Assembly: GCA_013041785.1 (NCBI GenBank)
Contig: JABDRK010000125.1
Location: 1 to 14,565, forward strand
Source of the DNA: Eudoraea sp.
GTDB lineage: Bacteria; Bacteroidota; Bacteroidia; Flavobacteriales; Flavobacteriaceae
Length of the DNA stretch: 14,565 bases
Direction: 5' to 3'
A program made the translations under genes and the position numbers. Below the pieces are notes generated by a model, which did not search any database, had not been told where the DNA came from, and saw only the letters and a list, made by a program, of their open reading frames with translations. How positions within the stretch are numbered: position 1 is the first letter of the stretch; the number at the start of each line of letters is the position of its first letter. Positions 1 through 7,829 of this stretch are shown piece after piece.

Positions 1-1146
1 GCACCTACCATACCTTTCCGGGACCTGGTGATACAAAAACGGGAAAATGATCTGGTTGGCGCTTCCTTTGGCCGTGGATTCTTTGTGTTGGATGATTACA
101 GCGCCTTACGTGAAGTAAATGCGCAGACCAAACAAAAGGAGGGACATCTCTTCCCTACAAGGAAGGCCCATTGGTACATCCCAAAAAACATCGTTGGGAA
201 TACAGGCGGCGATTATTATTTTGCCGAAAATCCGGAGTTCGGAGCCTGGTTTACTTACCACTTGTCCAGGGAATATCCTTCTAAGAAGAAAAGCCGAAAA
301 GAGGCCGAAAAGGAATTGGAAAAACAGAACAAGGACATACCCTTCCCAGGCTGGGATGCCCTGGAGGAGGAAAAGCGTGAAGAAGGAGTTAAGATCTGGA
401 TTGCTGTAATGGACCAACAAGGAAATGTGGTTCGAAAAGTAAAGGGGAAAGCCAAAAAAGGAATCAACCGGGTAGCCTGGGATCTGAGGCATTCCAGTAT
501 CTGGCCAATCCGCCCCGGACAGGCAGAACGAAGTGGAGGATGGAGGTCATCAGGACCTCCGGCCATGCCAGGTACCTATACGGCTACACTGATGAAAGAA
601 GAAAATGGGACAATCACCACCCTTGATGGCCCGATTTCTTTTGAGGTAGTCCCTTTAAGAGAAGGAACCCTGAAAGGCATTTCCTATGACGAATTCAACC
701 AGTACATCACAGAATTCAAGGACCTGCAACGCCGTTCCAGTATAGTGAGCGACGCCCTGGATGAGAGTATGAAGAAAGTGAAAGCCATGCAGGTGGCTTT
801 ATCCCGTACAAACGTAGCCCCTGGAACCCTGGACAAACAGTTGCACGACCTGAAACAGCAGCTTTACACCTTCGAGGAAAAACTTGAAGGAAATAGTTCG
901 AGGGATGAGATCGGGGAGCGTAATCCTCCCACGGTTGGTACCCATTTGCGTGTAGCCATGCGGGGGATGTCGACCACCTACGGCCCTACCCCTTTGCACA
1001 AGCAGAGCATGGGTATCGCGGGCAGTATGCTTAATGGGATGATAGGCGAAATGAAAACGATAAGTACGGAAACCATCCCGGCACTGGAACAGGAACTCAA
1101 ACGTTTGGGTGCTCCCTATATTATCGGCCAGGGAATGCAAGACTAA
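1..1146 (+). CDS. BNR/VPS10-like repeat protein ('glycosyl hydrolase'-annotated family), C-terminal part
   Basis: The reading frame is open from base 1, so the start lies left of the window; about 381 C-terminal residues are visible. The first residues contain a RENDLVGASFGRGFFVLDD motif typical of the last blade of the large (about 1000-aa) secreted BNR/sortilin-like beta-propeller proteins of Bacteroidota. These are often labelled glycosyl hydrolase, although enzyme activity is unproven. A FlgD-like beta-sandwich follows (VKIWIAVMDQQGNVVRKVKG, then INRVAWDLRH). The tail is helical and charged, with coiled-coil character. No catalytic residues can be assigned in this portion, and no type IX secretion tail was recognised. 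It ends at TAA and is followed within 20 bp by a strong hairpin terminator, so it is the last gene of its transcript. Family placement is firm; the biochemical role is not known. Confidence 0.85.
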   Translation, partial: APTIPFRDLVIQKRENDLVGASFGRGFFVLDDYSALREVNAQTKQKEGHLFPTRKAHWYIPKNIVGNTGGDYYFAENPEFGAWFTYHLSREYPSKKKSRKEAEKELEKQNKDIPFPGWDALEEEKREEGVKIWIAVMDQQGNVVRKVKGKAKKGINRVAWDLRHSSIWPIRPGQAERSGGWRSSGPPAMPGTYTATLMKEENGTITTLDGPISFEVVPLREGTLKGISYDEFNQYITEFKDLQRRSSIVSDALDESMKKVKAMQVALSRTNVAPGTLDKQLHDLKQQLYTFEEKLEGNSSRDEIGERNPPTVGTHLRVAMRGMSTTYGPTPLHKQSMGIAGSMLNGMIGEMKTISTETIPALEQELKRLGAPYIIGQGMQD

Positions 1147-1163
1147 AAATTGACTATCCAAAT

Positions 1164-1191
1164 AAAAAGGGCTCCTCGGAGCCCTTTTTTT
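1164..1191. terminator. Bidirectional rho-independent terminator
   Basis: A GC-rich 6-bp stem (GGGCTC/GAGCCC, 1169-1174 with 1179-1184) and a CTCG loop are flanked by an A-run on the left and a T-run on the right. It therefore works on both strands, between two convergent genes: the BNR-repeat protein (+) and the membrane cyclase (-). Confidence 0.9.
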
Positions 1192-1220
1192 ATTGTCCAT
1201 TTTGAAATGGCAAGTATTCT

Positions 1221-2336
1221 CTATACCCTCTGGAGCTGGGCATCCCGTATAGAAAAAATCTCGATGGGCTTTACCCTGCCCTTTAACTTTAGTTCCCCAT
1301 GGGATGTAAGTCGGTAATCCCGGGACATGTCCAATTGGGAGAGTAACAGGTGCGATACCAAAAGCTCTTCCCCATACGTTGCGCACAATCCCTGGATACG
1401 AGCTGTGACGTTAAGTACGTCTCCTGTGAAGAATATTTCTTTCTTAAGGGCACCGATTTCACCCGTGGTAACCAGCCCCAGATGTATCCCGGCCTTAAAG
1501 GTTGGGGCTACGCCATAGATTTTTAAATAATGTGCTTCTTTTGCTGAAAGCGCATCCTTCATTTTAAAAAAGCAGCGGATACAATTGAAATCACTTAGCC
1601 CCTCTTCGATTTCCCAGGAAATGACAATCTCGTCCCCGACATATTGATATACTTGTCCCAGATGCTCCACTATGGCATCAGACAGGTCGTTGTAGTATTC
1701 CCGAAGGAATTCAAAATAACGGATATGTCCAAGTCTTTCTGCAATAGCGGTAGACGATTTCATATCGAGGAACATAAAGATCCGATTTTCCTCCACCGGT
1801 TTATGGTATTTCCCAGTGAAAAAATTCAACAAAACATTATGCCCGAGATTATCGCTGATCCCCGCATAGAAAAGGCTCAGAAACGTGCTGAAAGCCAGGC
1901 TAATCATGGTACTCAAAAAGCTACCACTCAATAAAAAACTGTAAAACTTCTGCCAAACAGCAGGATCAACAGGAGATCTGTTAAGTTCCAGGCTCGCTGC
2001 CAGCGGATAGGTTAGGACGATAACAAGAAACAGGAAAAAAGTATAGAACCCGAATTTGTAAAACAACTTTCGGGTAAAGCTATGCTTGCTGAAGAGATCC
2101 TTTAATGCGTATACTTCCAAAGCCCCAATGCTTAGCCCCACCACGGTTACCGCCAGGGAGGCGAAAATGAAGACGGTAGGGGTCAGAGTTATTTCCACCG
2201 CCGGATTGATGTTCTTATTCCCCGTAGCCGCCGCATCGGTAAGCAGATCGAACCAGCCTACCAACAACCAGATGACTCCAAAAGGTATAATCCTTGACAG
2301 GTTTCTTTTGGTTTTGGGGGATAGTCCGTTTCTCAT
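1221..2336 (-). CDS. Membrane-anchored class III adenylate/guanylate cyclase
   Basis: A 371-aa protein with about four N-terminal membrane segments (roughly residues 14-31, 53-74, 93-113, 138-158) followed by a cytoplasmic class III cyclase homology domain (about 186-365). Such domains convert ATP (or GTP) to the cyclic nucleotide as dimers. Visible motifs are FMFLDMKSST with metal-binding Asp191, YQYVGDEIVIS with the second metal Asp235, and FFTGDVLNVTARIQ with Asn309 and Arg313, the transition-state pair. The two residues that normally read the base are non-standard: Gln231 sits where Lys is usual and Phe302 where Asp is usual, so substrate choice cannot be stated. The ATG start precedes the first membrane helix and fits the family. 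A TACCTTTA box at 2341-2348 (minus strand) lies only 5 nt upstream, hinting at a leaderless mRNA. The gene ends shortly before the shared terminator. Confidence 0.88.
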   Translation of the reverse strand: MRNGLSPKTKRNLSRIIPFGVIWLLVGWFDLLTDAAATGNKNINPAVEITLTPTVFIFASLAVTVVGLSIGALEVYALKDLFSKHSFTRKLFYKFGFYTFFLFLVIVLTYPLAASLELNRSPVDPAVWQKFYSFLLSGSFLSTMISLAFSTFLSLFYAGISDNLGHNVLLNFFTGKYHKPVEENRIFMFLDMKSSTAIAERLGHIRYFEFLREYYNDLSDAIVEHLGQVYQYVGDEIVISWEIEEGLSDFNCIRCFFKMKDALSAKEAHYLKIYGVAPTFKAGIHLGLVTTGEIGALKKEIFFTGDVLNVTARIQGLCATYGEELLVSHLLLSQLDMSRDYRLTSHGELKLKGRVKPIEIFSIRDAQLQRV

Positions 2337-2340
2337 GGCA

Positions 2341-2348
2341 TAAAGGTA
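2341..2348 (-). promoter_or_regulatory. Possible -7 box for the membrane cyclase
   Basis: Read on the minus strand this is TACCTTTA, one base off the Bacteroidota -7 consensus TAnnTTTG. It lies immediately before the cyclase ATG, which would make the transcript nearly leaderless. No TTG at the expected -33 spacing was found, so support is weak. Confidence 0.2.
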
Positions 2349-2526
2349 AAAATGAAAACCAATTTATGGGGCTTTTAAAGGAGCCCTGGCCAATAACAGA
2401 TTATAGAATTCCCCTTCCATCTCTTTGGAGGAAGAATAAAAATCGTTAATATTATTAAAGTATTAAACTTAAATCCCCTGCTTGTTTTCACCGAGGATTA
2501 ACAAGGGCATTAAAAATAAACATCAA

Positions 2527-2919
2527 ATGATAATGGAATATTTAGCCATTGCCTTTAAACTGATCATCTTTATCAGCATTATCAATGTCTGGTTCTTCCG
2601 GTTCAATAATCCGACTCCCTATAGGGGCGGGGGAGCCAAGTCCATGAAGGAGGAATTTGAAGTTTATGGCTTTTCTACTTCGGTGGTGTATTTGATCGGT
2701 GCTTTAAAAGTCCTAACTGCTACAGCTTTGGTGGCCTCCTATTGGTACCCGGACCTTTCTACCCCTGCGGCTGCCGCGATGGGCATTTTAATGTTGGGGG
2801 CCATTTTTATGCACTTGCGTGCTAATGATCCCAACATTCGTTCCTTTCCCGCTTTGTTGTTCTTCCTGCTTTCGGTCGGGATCATTGTGATTGATATCCT
2901 CAGCGTGGAAATGCTTTAA
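2527..2919 (+). CDS. DoxX-like small integral membrane protein
   Basis: A 130-aa protein of four hydrophobic segments, matching the size and layout of the DoxX/DoxX-like family. The first helix is followed by the family-typical FNNPTPYRGGGAKSMKEEFE stretch and a short Tyr/Gly loop; later helices include AAAAMGILMLGAIFMHL and PALLFFLLSVGIIVIDIL. DoxX-like proteins are poorly defined membrane proteins, in some bacteria tied to redox or quinone-linked functions; nothing here narrows that. The frame also opens at a TTG at 2482, but that adds 15 polar residues ahead of the first helix and has no support, so ATG 2527 is chosen (ATG 2533 is a close alternative). It is transcribed alone, divergent from the membrane cyclase and convergent with the CBS protein. 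Confidence 0.8.
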   Translation: MIMEYLAIAFKLIIFISIINVWFFRFNNPTPYRGGGAKSMKEEFEVYGFSTSVVYLIGALKVLTATALVASYWYPDLSTPAAAAMGILMLGAIFMHLRANDPNIRSFPALLFFLLSVGIIVIDILSVEML

Positions 2920-2973
2920 AAATTCTATTAGCAGTACATTCACTATTTCATTGAGGTTGAAAAGTAACAGCAC

Positions 2974-3783
2974 CTATTTGACCTCACTCAATTTCTGGGA
3001 AATATCAATTAACAAGCTGTTGGTTAGCTTCTGCATTTCTACAACGCCCATGAATTTACCCTCCTTGGTAACTGGCAGGAAGACCGTTCCCAGTTTTTGC
3101 ATTTCCGTAAGGGCCTCATATTTCGCTGTTTCAGGGGTTATGGCCTCTTCAGCGGTGAGCATTCCGGAAATTTCCTTCAACCGGTCTCGGTCGTTATCCC
3201 TGAGGAGTTGAGCTACAGTGGCTGGTGAAAGATTGGAATTAGGTGCAAAAACCTGGGCCATAAAATTTTCGAGAGAGATCAGCCCCAGGAAATCATCACT
3301 GTCGTTATCGAAAATTAGGATATACTTTAAAGTAGACTGGGATAATGTCTTCAGATAGGATTCGATTTCAGCTGCTCCATAATTTTTATATCCTGCCTTA
3401 AAGATCAGGCCTTCCGGCTTTGCCCTTAAAATATCAACCAGAGCCCCTTCGGTAGCCTTTTCTGCCAGGTTGATCTCGATTTCCTTTGGATTAATCATAT
3501 CGATCAACTCTTCCGATTCTGACAATGGGGATTTTTGTGCTGCTTCGATCTTGTCCGATAGGGTAAATTCCAGGTCACCGTACTTAAACGTCTTAATCTT
3601 ATCTGTTAGCAGTAGCCAGATAACCAAAGGGATAAGTGCCAGCACCACATCAGAGATCTTGATCTCGTATCCCTGGCCTACTTTACGGCGCAGGAAAATA
3701 ACCAGGGCAATGGAAATTACAAAAATGACAATAGCAATTACCGTTTCCGGGTTGAGGAGTTCGGAGGCTAAATAATAGGTCAT
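2974..3783 (-). CDS. Membrane-anchored tandem CBS-domain protein
   Basis: A 269-aa protein with two N-terminal membrane helices (about 13-31 and 44-60), a linker containing KTFKYGDLEF, an acidic segment, and a soluble C-terminal region with two CBS-like modules (about 110-180 and 206-265). The second is clearest: KYEALTEMQKLGTVFLPVTK followed by GKFMGVVEMQKL, the usual CBS strand-helix pattern. CBS pairs generally bind adenine nucleotides and gate attached or partner proteins, including channels and transporters. Only 43 bp separate it from the upstream channel gene on the same strand, and it is the last gene of the inferred three-gene operon, so a regulatory role on the channel is a reasonable inference. 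A TACATTTA box in that 43-bp gap could give an extra internal promoter. The CBS call is by pattern, not by a profile search. Confidence 0.7.
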   Translation of the reverse strand: MTYYLASELLNPETVIAIVIFVISIALVIFLRRKVGQGYEIKISDVVLALIPLVIWLLLTDKIKTFKYGDLEFTLSDKIEAAQKSPLSESEELIDMINPKEIEINLAEKATEGALVDILRAKPEGLIFKAGYKNYGAAEIESYLKTLSQSTLKYILIFDNDSDDFLGLISLENFMAQVFAPNSNLSPATVAQLLRDNDRDRLKEISGMLTAEEAITPETAKYEALTEMQKLGTVFLPVTKEGKFMGVVEMQKLTNSLLIDISQKLSEVK

Positions 3784-3826
3784 AAAACAAGAATTGATTG
3801 TGTTTGCTTAAATGTAGGGAATTGTT

Positions 3827-4897
3827 TTATTCTATGTGCAAATTGTAATCCTGCAGCAGTTCCTGCCAGGATTTCTGATTGATTTTGCGCACCAGGAGTG
3901 GATTGATCCATTCCAGATGTTTACTGTTTTTGGGCAGGAAAAAACTCTTGTATTGTTGATTAAAACTGATGGGAAGAAGAACGGTCTTGCTTTCAAGCTG
4001 CATTTTGCCAATGAGGTAATCCAATACCGTTTTGTCATAAACCAGAACTTCTGTTTTCCTTGCAGCAAGTGCCAAAAGGGCATTTTCAACATCTTCAAAC
4101 ATAGCCTGCGGTTTAATTTCATTTTGCTTTAAAAAAGCCTCACTGCTAGAACCGTGTACGCTGGCGATATCCTGCGTATTGCGCAAATCCTGCAGGTCTT
4201 CTATGTTTCTGCTGAGGGAATTAACCGTGAGGGTTGAGGCAACGGTAGCCGTAAATCCTGAAATAACCAGAATAGCCGTAAACATCCATACCATGGCAAT
4301 ACCCCGCCCCAGCTTGGTTTTTGGAGCTTTGTCCCCGTAACCTACTGTGGTCATGGTTACCGCAGACCACCAAAACCCATCGAACAAACCAATAATATTT
4401 GGCCTGAATTGTCTGCGGTTGTGTCTGCGTTCCACTAACCAAAGGATGGTACCAAAAACAAAAATGGTCAGTACCAGCAACAAAATAAGCCTCAGGAACT
4501 GCAGGGAAAAGAAGTTCTGTAAAAAGACACGGACCTGGCTCTGCTGCGCCTGGGAAGTAGCCACCCCGAGAAAGGAAACATAAAACGGCTGGGTTACATC
4601 CAACAAGGTTAATCGCGTTTCGTTTACGTGTAGGGGATTTATGGAAATATCAATATCTTCAAAATCCAGCGCCCGTATTAACCCAAGGTGATCATTAAAT
4701 TCAACAAGTTCATAACTGACCTTTTTTTCTGCGGCAATACTATTCCATAGATCTACGCTTAATCCAGAAAATTCAGTTCCGTCCTTTATGACAAATGGGG
4801 GTTCATGCACTACACCCACTTTAAGGGTATCCATGTCCTGGGCCAGCCCCAAAATTGGGAACCAACTCAACAATAACAAGACAAGTAACCTTCTCAT
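3827..4897 (-). CDS. GluR0-like ligand-gated potassium channel (prokaryotic ionotropic glutamate receptor)
   Basis: A 356-aa protein with the full order of a prokaryotic ionotropic glutamate receptor: signal peptide (1-19), ligand-binding lobe S1 (about 24-115), membrane helix M1 (about 133-154), re-entrant pore loop (about 170-190), helix M2 (about 197-222) and lobe S2 (about 230-350). The pore carries MTTVGYGD at 182-189, the potassium selectivity filter, so potassium is the expected ion. M2 ends in SGFTATVASTLTV, echoing the SYTANLAAF gating motif of animal receptors. Arg95 (NETRLTLLDVTQPF) and Asp288 (LVYDKTVLDY) sit where glutamate receptors hold the ligand alpha-carboxylate and alpha-amino groups, so an amino-acid ligand is likely. 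It starts 3 bp after the sensor stop codon, implying translational coupling. An ABC transporter binding protein is excluded by the inserted pore. Confidence 0.9.
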   Translation of the reverse strand: MRRLLVLLLLSWFPILGLAQDMDTLKVGVVHEPPFVIKDGTEFSGLSVDLWNSIAAEKKVSYELVEFNDHLGLIRALDFEDIDISINPLHVNETRLTLLDVTQPFYVSFLGVATSQAQQSQVRVFLQNFFSLQFLRLILLLVLTIFVFGTILWLVERRHNRRQFRPNIIGLFDGFWWSAVTMTTVGYGDKAPKTKLGRGIAMVWMFTAILVISGFTATVASTLTVNSLSRNIEDLQDLRNTQDIASVHGSSSEAFLKQNEIKPQAMFEDVENALLALAARKTEVLVYDKTVLDYLIGKMQLESKTVLLPISFNQQYKSFFLPKNSKHLEWINPLLVRKINQKSWQELLQDYNLHIE

Positions 4898-4900
4898 TTT

Positions 4901-7789
4901 TTATGCGATTTGTTCCAGATAGGTGGCAAAAATCTGAATTGCCTTTCGGGTGTATTCGTCAAATAAATCTTCTTTATCGGCATAGACCGTCAGAATAGCT
5001 TCGCGATTTTTGATATAAAAAGGGACACTGATTGCTGCTTTATACGGTGCAATTCTCAGGTCTTTCTTTTCCAGAAGCTTACTGCTTTCTTCAGACAAAT
5101 TATTAAATATAAAGGCTTTGGCCTGAGCCATGCAATACGCTGCCAGAGAAATCCCAGGCTTGAAAGGCACCCTGGCCGAGGTAAATCCCCTTACCTTTTC
5201 AGAATATCCTTCAAATTCAATATGTTTCCCGCGATGAATCCCAATTTCATAGGCCACAACTCCAGGCAATTTCAATAAATCAAGCGAGATGGTTTCGAGG
5301 ACCAGCTCCCATTTGGTATCGGGCCCAATCTTGGAAAAAAGGCGGTGCATAATTTCCAGGATAAGGAGGTCCGCCTTTCGCTCACGAAGTTTATGGCGCA
5401 TTTCTTCCCGGAACTTCACCAAATCTGCCTCTTGTTTAATCACCTCGCCTTCCTTTTCCTCCAACCCCCTGTTCAAGTTTTTTAATATCAGTTGAAACCG
5501 GCGTTTTTGGGACCAGAACAGATAACCCATAGCAGCCAGCAGAAATGCGGCCAATGCCCATAGCAATACTTTATTTTTATACCAATACTGACGTACCGAA
5601 ATATCAATTAACTGAGGGGTACTCCATAAATACGCCCCTTCCTTTTTTGCCCTGACGGCCAATGTATGCTGTCCGGGAACTAATCCCGAAATAGCCAATG
5701 TAGCTTCCGTAGCAGGTGCAGACCATGTCTTATCGTTGATTTTGTACTGGTAGAAAATTCTGTACCCATGAAAGGACGGGGCGCTTACGTCAACTTGCAA
5801 CTCCTCATCCGGGTACATCTGTGGTGTGTTTCCTGAAGTGGACCGGCCATCAACCACAGTTGAAATCAACCAGGGTTTCTTGCTTTGTCCCGGTTTGGGA
5901 CTCGTATTTAAAGTATATACAACGCCTTCGGCGGTGCCGATCCATAGGCGGCCCTGCTCGTCCGATTGTATACAGCGGTAGGTCATTACCTTGCTGGGAA
6001 GTCCGCTTTCCTCCTGCATTACAATGGTATTGTCTGCCGTGTAGCGAAGCACACCTTCCGTATCAAAGGATATCCATATGCTTCCATCCGCTGAAGCAGT
6101 CACTGCCTTAACTTCTTTGTTGCTAAATTGGGGTCCCAGGTCTACCTTGCTCACCTGTTCCATATTATGACGCAGCAGGCCATCCGTAGATGCCAGCCAA
6201 ATGACCCCATTCTGGTCTACCGCCAAATCGTGAACCTGGAAATTAGGCCCTACGTAGAATTCAAAAGGCATACTGAGATTTACGAAACGATCTTCGTCTT
6301 CCAAGTAACGGTAGAGGTAGGTATCCCTGCCTATACCTGAAGCATAAATACGCCCCCTGGGGGTTTCCCTCAGGCAAATAATGCGATTTTCAAGACCGTA
6401 TTCAGCCCCGTAATCCCTAAAAGATCCATTGGGCAGTACGCATCCGATCCCTGGCAGGGGCTTATCTCTTGGCGCCTGGGCAACCCAAATCCGGTTGCGG
6501 CTGTCTCCTGCCAGATAAAAAATGCCTTCTCCCCTTTCCTCCAGGTCAATGGTCTTTATCCGCTTTCCCTTTTGGTTGAGCTCATGCAGTTTACCCGTAC
6601 TGGTTCCGGTCCAAAGACGATCTCCTTTGGTTGTAAGTGCTGTAATTGTTCCTAAGGAAGCCGTGGCAAGTTGTTCGCCCTTGTATCCATAATCCGTTTT
6701 TTCAACCCTATAAACATCTCCAAAATTGACAAATATGTTTCCATTATCTGCTATGGAAATGGCTGTAGTATTGGCATTAGGGATAGAGCCAATACTTTCG
6801 AAAAATCGCTTTTGCAGGATTCCCAATCCTTCAGATGAGCATATCCATAATTTATCCTCGGCATCAAATACAATACTGTGTATGTTTTTGAAAGGAAGTT
6901 CATTGAGGGTATGCGGATCATTGTTGCCATAGACCTTGATGAATTCCGGTCTGTTCCCGCTGGTTCGATCCAAATAATACAAGCCCTGATCCTGTATCCC
7001 GAGATATATGTTTTCCATCGTATCCAGGGCCAGCGCGCTTACCTTTCCCGGGGGGGATTGAAAGGACTCCTCGGTTCGAATTTCTTTGCCATCGGATGTA
7101 AGTTGATTCCGGTAGATCTTATCACTCGCAATCCAGAGCGCATTACCACTGGATTTCATATCGTTTATCACAGGATAAGCGGCCTTTTGCTCGAGTAAAC
7201 CAGATGTTTCGTTGTAAACATACAGGGAACCGTCACTATAGGCGATCCAGAGTTGCTCATTTAATTCAGCAAAAAAAAGTTCAAGGCCCCGTTTGGCTTC
7301 CTCCCCGGACCGGGGTAATACTTGTTTCAACCCTCCCTGGGAAATACGATGGACTCCACCACCAGGTTGCCCCACCAATATAGCTCCATTGCTCCGCTTG
7401 AAAAGACGGTTGGGGTAATACAGTAAAGGGTCATCGGGATCAATGGAGGCATTCTGTGAGAGGGATATTTTCGTTGTGTCCAATTCCGGTTGAATCAGGC
7501 TGATACCGGCATCATGGCTTAAAAGCAAGCCCTCAGCAGTTGCCAACAGGTATTTCCCATATTGACTTGGTACATATTGGGTATAGCTTTCGAATTGAAT
7601 TCCGTCAAATCGGACCAAACCTGCATCCGTGGCAATCCATGCAAAGCCCAGACTGTCCAGCGCAACATGCCTAACTTCATTTGAGGGAAGTCCGTTGGCA
7701 GCAGAATAATGGGATACGTGCATATTCTGCCCGTGTGCTAACTGGGTCAGACCAAGGACTACTATGAAGAAATACCCTATTTTTCGCAT
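4901..7789 (-). CDS. Periplasmic beta-propeller/Y_Y_Y sensor-like protein with C-terminal GAF domain
   Basis: A 962-aa protein. Residues 1-20 are a signal peptide. A long periplasmic region of Reg_prop propeller repeats follows (FAWIATDAGLVRFDG near residue 49; later KLWICSSEGL, RLWTGTSTGK, VIWLASTDGL, RLWIGTAEGV), then a Y_Y_Y domain (about 664-733), one membrane helix (about 740-759), a charged coiled coil (about 764-810) and a GAF domain (about 812-962, with GISLAAYC and ISVPFYIKN). The first half matches hybrid two-component and related sugar/polymer sensors of Bacteroidota, but no histidine kinase, receiver, helix-turn-helix, SpoIIE-type phosphatase or cyclase domain follows the GAF. The signal probably passes by the GAF or coiled coil to a partner. 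It is the first gene of a compact operon; the channel gene starts 3 bp downstream. A leader of at most 96 bp separates it from the GH16 gene. Confidence 0.88.
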   Translation of the reverse strand: MRKIGYFFIVVLGLTQLAHGQNMHVSHYSAANGLPSNEVRHVALDSLGFAWIATDAGLVRFDGIQFESYTQYVPSQYGKYLLATAEGLLLSHDAGISLIQPELDTTKISLSQNASIDPDDPLLYYPNRLFKRSNGAILVGQPGGGVHRISQGGLKQVLPRSGEEAKRGLELFFAELNEQLWIAYSDGSLYVYNETSGLLEQKAAYPVINDMKSSGNALWIASDKIYRNQLTSDGKEIRTEESFQSPPGKVSALALDTMENIYLGIQDQGLYYLDRTSGNRPEFIKVYGNNDPHTLNELPFKNIHSIVFDAEDKLWICSSEGLGILQKRFFESIGSIPNANTTAISIADNGNIFVNFGDVYRVEKTDYGYKGEQLATASLGTITALTTKGDRLWTGTSTGKLHELNQKGKRIKTIDLEERGEGIFYLAGDSRNRIWVAQAPRDKPLPGIGCVLPNGSFRDYGAEYGLENRIICLRETPRGRIYASGIGRDTYLYRYLEDEDRFVNLSMPFEFYVGPNFQVHDLAVDQNGVIWLASTDGLLRHNMEQVSKVDLGPQFSNKEVKAVTASADGSIWISFDTEGVLRYTADNTIVMQEESGLPSKVMTYRCIQSDEQGRLWIGTAEGVVYTLNTSPKPGQSKKPWLISTVVDGRSTSGNTPQMYPDEELQVDVSAPSFHGYRIFYQYKINDKTWSAPATEATLAISGLVPGQHTLAVRAKKEGAYLWSTPQLIDISVRQYWYKNKVLLWALAAFLLAAMGYLFWSQKRRFQLILKNLNRGLEEKEGEVIKQEADLVKFREEMRHKLRERKADLLILEIMHRLFSKIGPDTKWELVLETISLDLLKLPGVVAYEIGIHRGKHIEFEGYSEKVRGFTSARVPFKPGISLAAYCMAQAKAFIFNNLSEESSKLLEKKDLRIAPYKAAISVPFYIKNREAILTVYADKEDLFDEYTRKAIQIFATYLEQIA

Positions 7790-7817
7790 GGTATCAGAAC
7801 CTGAGCCTACGGTCTTC

Positions 7818-7825
7818 TAAAGTTA
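7818..7825 (-). promoter_or_regulatory. Candidate -7 box for the sensor/channel/CBS operon
   Basis: Minus-strand TAACTTTA, one base from the Bacteroidota -7 consensus TAnnTTTG, lies 28 nt upstream of the sensor ATG in the only intergenic space available to the operon. No clear TTG -33 element is present; the equivalent area is T-rich. Confidence 0.3.
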
Positions 7826-7829
7826 AGAA

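Noticed and set aside
106..566. Minus-strand frames of about 100-130 codons, one with hydrophobic stretches
   Set aside because: Antisense shadows of the BNR-repeat gene, which has clear family motifs in its own frame.
799..1386. A 195-codon minus-strand frame across the end of the BNR protein, the terminator and the end of the cyclase gene
   Set aside because: It overlaps two well-supported genes and the terminator hairpin, and its translation has no domain or plausible composition.
2368..2386. GGGCT/AGCCC inverted repeat between the cyclase and the DoxX-like gene
   Set aside because: Only a 5-bp stem with no T-tract and no gene that needs a terminator there.
2482..2526. TTG start extending the DoxX-like protein by 15 residues
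   Set aside because: The extension is polar and basic ahead of the first helix and does not fit the family; ATG 2527 gives a normal length.
3827..4897. Amino-acid ABC transporter periplasmic binding protein
   Set aside because: The binding domain is split by two membrane helices and a TVGYGD pore loop, which defines a channel.
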